Shown here: positions 59,617 to 64,000 of the stretch, one piece after another | Position numbering within the stretch: position 1 is the first letter of the stretch | Layout of the letters: the number at the start of each line of letters is the position of its first letter | NCBI GenBank assembly: GCA_020073665.1 | Contig: JAIQEU010000018.1 | Location: forward strand, 1 to 64,000 | DNA from: Terriglobia bacterium | GTDB lineage: Bacteria; Acidobacteriota; Terriglobia; Terriglobales; Acidobacteriaceae | Length of the DNA: 64,000 bases | Direction of reading: 5' to 3' | Notes under the pieces: model-generated | What the model saw: only the letters and a program-made list of their open reading frames with translations | The model's database searches: none | What the model was told of the DNA's origin: nothing | Translations under genes and position numbers: made by a program

Positions 59617-62600
59617 ATGGCCTGTTTGCGCGCTTCGTACGCGGTGTGCGTCCTGATACTTTCCTTTCTTCTGGCTTCACACTCCTTCGGACAAACGCCC
59701 CCTTCACTTCGTGTCGATGAGCAGCAAATCAAGTTTCGACTCAACTCCCACCCGGTCGTGGAACTGCCAATTGTCAATGCATCGGATAAAACGCTCGTCG
59801 GAGATTTCAGGCTCGAGTTGCTGGACTCAAAGAACAAAGTGGAGTCTTTCGTAACGGGCAAGTTTCAGGAGAAGCCAGGCACCACGGTTGAGAAGGTCGA
59901 ATGGCCTTTGGATTACCTGGCAAACATTTCTCCTTCGAGTCTCGGTTGGCGACGGCTGCACTACTCGTTTGTCCAACGACCGGAAGTCGGAGTGGCGCCA
60001 GTGGAAGGATTTGTTCAACTGAGCCGAGTGCTGGTTGGCGTCTTCGAAGTCCGCATGACCGCAGCGTCGAAGGCCAAGCCAGGAAACAAGTTCCCAGTGC
60101 GCATTCGTGTTGATGATCCAAGCAATGGAAAGCCCCTACATGGAACTGCTGTAGACCTCACACTGGAGTTGGGAGACGATGACGACAACGCAATAAAGCA
60201 CACGGTAAGCACGGACTATTCGGGATACGCAGTCTATAGCTTCGATCTCCCGAAAGAGATCCAGGCCGACGAGGGGACTGTAAAGGCGGAGGCAAAACGA
60301 GGTCCCTATAGTGAGGACGTTGAACTCACTTTCGACCTGCGTTCTAAGGGCAAGCTAACGCTGACGACAGATAAGCCTCTGTATCAACCAGGACAGCAGG
60401 CTCATCTGCGGGTTCTCGCGTTCGGGCCAGACAAGCGGGCGTTTGCAGGTAAGGACTTGGTGGTCACGATCGAAGATGAAGATGGAAACGAGCAGTTTCA
60501 CGAGACAGTCAAGACTTCGCGCTTTGGGGTGGCGAGCGCGGATTGGGACATTCCACAGAAGCTGCGTTTGGGGGACTACCAAGTTCATGCAAAATTAAAG
60601 GGCTCAGAAGACGACTATGACGCTCCACAGGCGCGGGCCACTGTACGTGTCAGCCGCTACGAATTGCCGACCTTTACCGTGAAGGCTGATCCGGACCGCA
60701 AGTACTATCTACCTGGCGAAGACGCGACGATTACGATCAGCGCAGATTATCTCTTCGGGAAGCCGGTTCGGAACGCAAACGTCCGCTTGGTGAGTCAGCA
60801 GAATCGCCATTGGGACTTCAAAGAGCAGAAGTGGGTGACGGAAGAATCCAATCCGATCGAAGGTCCATTTGACAAAGAGGGCAGGTTCGAAGCGAAGGTC
60901 GACCTGCAGGATGACTTCAAGGATTTCAATCCGGAAGACTACTCCCACTATGAAGACTTAACATTTGCAGCTTACGTCACGGATCTCTCGACCAACCGGA
61001 CCGAGCAACGCCGTTTTCGAATTCGCCTCACTGAAAGGCCGATTCAACTCTATGTTACAAGCGGCGATTCCTGGTCCGCTCCCGACAAACACCCCAGTCT
61101 GTATGTGACATCTTCCTACGCCGACGGAACTCCCGCTTCGGTGAGCGGAACTCTGTATTTTGCCGAACCGAACAACGCGGGCGAATTTGAAAAGACTCCC
61201 TGGCAGGATGGCCGATCCAAAGTCCTCACGTTCCACACAAACCGATTCGGGGTTGGCAAGATCACGCTGCCTCGCATCCGAGATCGGTTTCTTGTGACTC
61301 CCCGAAACACTTATCGGTACTACTACAGCTATTCGCGCGAGAACGACCATTATCGAAACGCACTACTGTTGCTTGAGGGAAGGGATAAAAAAGGTCGACA
61401 AGGGCGGAGTTCCGAAGAATGGACGATAGCTCCCGAGCGCCGTTACTTACGGGTCAACACAACACAGGTGCTGTACCGACCAGGAGATGCACTGCCGATC
61501 ACAATTGAGTCCAACAGTCCTGTCCGCGATGTGATTGTCGATGTCTCAACGCCAGCCGGACTGATCACCTCACGAGTTGTGCGTCCGGTAAACGGACAAG
61601 CGGAACTGAGCGTTGAGTACGATTCGCGGCTGAGTGGAGAGGTTGAAATTACCGCCTTCGCGCTCACGGAGTCTCCACAACAGAATGACTACGCACTCAG
61701 CGGGACCACCCATGTCATTTATCCAGCGCTGCAGGATTTGAGAGTCGGCGTGAAAATGGCACATACCACGTATCGTCCGGGTGAAACCGCTTCTGCAGAA
61801 TTTAGCGTCAGATCGCCAGAAGGAAAACCCGTCGAAAGCGACTTGGGTCTCTTGGTTTTCGATCGTGCAGTCGCTGAGCGCGTGCGCAGCGACGAAGAGT
61901 TTGGCCGTCCTTCCGGGTTCTCTATTTACGATTATCTCGATGAAAACTATATCGGAAAGATAGCAGGCATTGGGTATCGCGATTTATTGGGCCTCAATCC
62001 CAATGAGCCATTCAGTGCAGATCTGCAACTGCTTGCTGAAGCGTTGATGTCTTCGGCGCAATACAACTGGTGGTACGGGAATGTGAGGTTAACGGGCGGC
62101 GAGAACTACCCTCGGGGCGCCGGGAGTGTCTTCGCTGAACTCATGACAAATTCCCTGAAGCCGGTACGCGAAGCTCTACAGGCGACCTATGACAAGGAAG
62201 CCCGATACCCCAAGAATGATGCTGAGTTAAATGCCATCTTGGCAGCCAAGAGCATTGACTTAGCAAAAATAACCGACCCGTGGGGTCTTACGTACCGACC
62301 CGAATACTCTGTGAGCGGCGCTTTCGACGTGCTGACGTTCAAGAGCAATGGACCGGATAAGAAGGCCGGAACTGCCGACGATGCCGACGCAACTTCCATG
62401 CAATGGCAGTATTTCCGGAAGACGGGCCAAAGTATCGACCAGATGGCGCGAGAATATCCGTACAAGACGGGCAACTACATTCGCGATTATCCGACTCTAC
62501 GTCAGGTGATGAAAACGAAGGACCTTGATCCGGACACGATGCTCGATCCGTGGGGGCATCACTACAGGTTTTCCTTCGAAACAGTTGGACCATACTTCAA

Positions 62601-64000
62601 GGTATTCGTAACCAGTGCTGGACCGGACGGCGTCTTCGATTCTCAGCAGAAGCCGTCTTGGGACGACGTACAGGAGTGGACATCCTCTGTTCATTATTTC
62701 GTCAGGGAGACCGAGGACATTGAGCGAGCGTTAGCAGAACACTTTGCCGCGACCAAACAGTTTCCGCAGACAGAAGACGAACTCAAGCCGATTCTCGCAA
62801 TTGCACACATTTCGGGCGATCGTTTACTCGATCCCTGGGGGAGGCCATACCACTTCACATTCTCAAAACGGAGCCGCTACTGGGACCGCGTGAACGTTTC
62901 TACTTACTACGATTACACCGCAGCCAAAGAAAAGCGTGTCACTGAGGTGACGCCAGTGACCCAGGAAATGGCTTTCCTGGTGGTTTCCAGCTACGGCCCC
63001 GAGAACCAGGCGGAACAGGCGTTCAACGTTGCCGAGTTCAGCCGCGTCCTAGCCGAACAGTCAAGCAAAGACCTGAATAAGAAGCCAGCGTCCACTACAC
63101 AGGGTCCGCTTCCGTCAGGTTCGGGGGCAATCACCGGGGTGGTCACAGATCAGAGCGGTGCCGTGGTTGCGAGTGCCACAGTGACAATTCTTTTCCAGAA
63201 TGGCCAAAGCGAAACCACAACCACGGATAGTAATGGACGCTATTTGATCTCCAGTCTTTCGGCCGGAACGTGCGAGATCGAATTCAATGCCGCCGGTTTC
63301 CAGCAAACTACAGTGACCCGCGTGCCGATACAACCGGGCTCAACGGTGAACCTGGATGCCACCCTACGCGTGGGGACCACATCAGAAGCAGTTGAGGTGA
63401 CTGCCGAAGCAGTTCAATCATTGAATACAGAATCGGCGGAAGTCGCCGGCACTGTCGGGAAGGCGTTGCAGGGAACTGCGTCCGCCGAGAAAACGCTCTT
63501 TACGCCACGTCTCCGGAAGTATTTCCCTGAGACGCTAGTCTGGAAACCAGAGGTTATCACCGACGACCACGGACGGGCGCACTTCGACTTTCCGATGGCG
63601 GACAACATCACGGCATGGTCCATGTCGGTTGTCGCTTCGACCGAAGCTGGGCAGGTCGGAGTGGCAGAAAGGGAGTTGCGGACCTTCCAGCCTTTCTTCA
63701 TTGAGCACGATCCACCTAAAGTACTTACCGAAGGTGATCAAATCAGCCTCCCGGTAGTCTTGCGTAACTACTCCGACAAACAGCAGACGCTACAGACGGA
63801 ACTCAAATCAGAGGAGTGGTTTTCCATGCTCTCTCCGCCGCAGCAGAACGTGACCGTCGCGGCTGGAGCGGATGCGAATGCAGTCTTCACCTTCAAGGCG
63901 ATAGCACGAGCGAATCCCGGCAAACAACGCGTAACCGCGCGGAATAGCGAGACGGGAGATGCAGTGGAACGCGAGGTTCAAGTCCATCCTGACGGCCAGG
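59617..64000 (+). CDS. Alpha-2-macroglobulin-like protein with pseudopilin-like and carboxypeptidase-regulatory insertions (3' end outside window)
   Basis: At least 1461 codons, open at the right edge. A signal peptide (VCVLILSFLLASHSFGQ) follows ATG 59617, with GGAG six bases upstream. MG2-type repeats are seen: LTTDKPLYQPGQQAHLRVLA near residue 246 and TTQVLYRPGDALPITIES further on. Around residues 830-1110 there are three blocks with DPWG (near 886, 977 and 1072) plus SNGPD/SAGPD, as in the C-terminal part of type II secretion pseudopilins. A carboxypeptidase-regulatory/TonB-plug-like module (GAITGVVTDQSGAVVASATV) starts near 1170. The A2M signature region follows: FPETLVWKPEVITDDHGRAH near 1302. 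Family members trap proteases in the periplasm; the thioester region, if present, would lie beyond the window. Confidence 0.85.
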   Translation, partial: MACLRASYAVCVLILSFLLASHSFGQTPPSLRVDEQQIKFRLNSHPVVELPIVNASDKTLVGDFRLELLDSKNKVESFVTGKFQEKPGTTVEKVEWPLDYLANISPSSLGWRRLHYSFVQRPEVGVAPVEGFVQLSRVLVGVFEVRMTAASKAKPGNKFPVRIRVDDPSNGKPLHGTAVDLTLELGDDDDNAIKHTVSTDYSGYAVYSFDLPKEIQADEGTVKAEAKRGPYSEDVELTFDLRSKGKLTLTTDKPLYQPGQQAHLRVLAFGPDKRAFAGKDLVVTIEDEDGNEQFHETVKTSRFGVASADWDIPQKLRLGDYQVHAKLKGSEDDYDAPQARATVRVSRYELPTFTVKADPDRKYYLPGEDATITISADYLFGKPVRNANVRLVSQQNRHWDFKEQKWVTEESNPIEGPFDKEGRFEAKVDLQDDFKDFNPEDYSHYEDLTFAAYVTDLSTNRTEQRRFRIRLTERPIQLYVTSGDSWSAPDKHPSLYVTSSYADGTPASVSGTLYFAEPNNAGEFEKTPWQDGRSKVLTFHTNRFGVGKITLPRIRDRFLVTPRNTYRYYYSYSRENDHYRNALLLLEGRDKKGRQGRSSEEWTIAPERRYLRVNTTQVLYRPGDALPITIESNSPVRDVIVDVSTPAGLITSRVVRPVNGQAELSVEYDSRLSGEVEITAFALTESPQQNDYALSGTTHVIYPALQDLRVGVKMAHTTYRPGETASAEFSVRSPEGKPVESDLGLLVFDRAVAERVRSDEEFGRPSGFSIYDYLDENYIGKIAGIGYRDLLGLNPNEPFSADLQLLAEALMSSAQYNWWYGNVRLTGGENYPRGAGSVFAELMTNSLKPVREALQATYDKEARYPKNDAELNAILAAKSIDLAKITDPWGLTYRPEYSVSGAFDVLTFKSNGPDKKAGTADDADATSMQWQYFRKTGQSIDQMAREYPYKTGNYIRDYPTLRQVMKTKDLDPDTMLDPWGHHYRFSFETVGPYFKVFVTSAGPDGVFDSQQKPSWDDVQEWTSSVHYFVRETEDIERALAEHFAATKQFPQTEDELKPILAIAHISGDRLLDPWGRPYHFTFSKRSRYWDRVNVSTYYDYTAAKEKRVTEVTPVTQEMAFLVVSSYGPENQAEQAFNVAEFSRVLAEQSSKDLNKKPASTTQGPLPSGSGAITGVVTDQSGAVVASATVTILFQNGQSETTTTDSNGRYLISSLSAGTCEIEFNAAGFQQTTVTRVPIQPGSTVNLDATLRVGTTSEAVEVTAEAVQSLNTESAEVAGTVGKALQGTASAEKTLFTPRLRKYFPETLVWKPEVITDDHGRAHFDFPMADNITAWSMSVVASTEAGQVGVAERELRTFQPFFIEHDPPKVLTEGDQISLPVVLRNYSDKQQTLQTELKSEEWFSMLSPPQQNVTVAAGADANAVFTFKAIARANPGKQRVTARNSETGDAVEREVQVHPDGQ

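Overview
The window looks like chromosome of an Acidobacteriota (class Terriglobia-like) bacterium. This is inferred from gene content rather than from any rRNA. It is GC-rich and full of secreted TPR, SBBP, GloVer and putative-Ig repeat proteins. It has a TPR-fused Ser/Thr kinase, a DUF3224 protein, the small MKDLYEVLR-type ORF common in that phylum, a carboxypeptidase-regulatory-like module, and many dispersed GGGTGCCCC-type intergenic hairpin repeats.

Layout. 0-4 kb: a secreted TPR-CHAT protein, a fragment of a tyrosine recombinase tail and tRNA-Asn. 4-13.4 kb: prolyl oligopeptidase, a small membrane methyltransferase, DUF3224, a kelch protein and a radical SAM enzyme resembling the archaeal tetraether / bacterial membrane-spanning-lipid synthase group. 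13.4-16.3 kb: decayed accessory DNA with a MITE-like 273-bp repeat, toxin-like and DUF1801-like gene ends, and a 222-aa unknown gene between two repeat copies. 16.3-41 kb: mostly chromosomal genes (endonuclease-like protein, DUF2306, cytochrome c, TPR kinase, DUF1570 peptidase-like protein, lectin/Ig protein, SBBP/DUF11 protein, MgtC/DUF4010 membrane protein, TrmO, GloVer protein, TolB-like lipoprotein). This part also holds a duplicated, probably structured 5' leader RNA and one frameshifted secreted gene.

42.4-47.2 kb is a mobile-element remnant. It has a recombinase tail beside a copy of a tRNA-Glu 3' half, a translationally coupled HTH / ParA-like / coiled-coil-TM trio, and an AbiE-type pair whose toxin is fused to a WYL domain and a C-terminal Cys/His cluster.

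47.5-59.2 kb is the most interesting part: 20 tRNA genes with 20 different anticodons surround a complete RNA-repair set. Fourteen minus-strand tRNAs are followed by rtcB, tRNA-Pro, hen1 and pnkp, all co-directional, and five plus-strand tRNAs lie at the far side of a transglutaminase/TPR gene. Several of the tRNAs are structurally odd: leucine tRNAs with short variable arms, C33 in Ala and Gly tRNAs, and an odd Cys T-loop. I infer a tRNA replacement and tRNA repair island, perhaps protecting against anticodon nucleases or other tRNA-directed toxins. The neighbouring AbiEii-WYL gene belongs to a superfamily that includes tRNA-modifying nucleotidyltransferase toxins. The window ends inside a very large alpha-2-macroglobulin-like gene with inserted pseudopilin-like and carboxypeptidase-regulatory modules.
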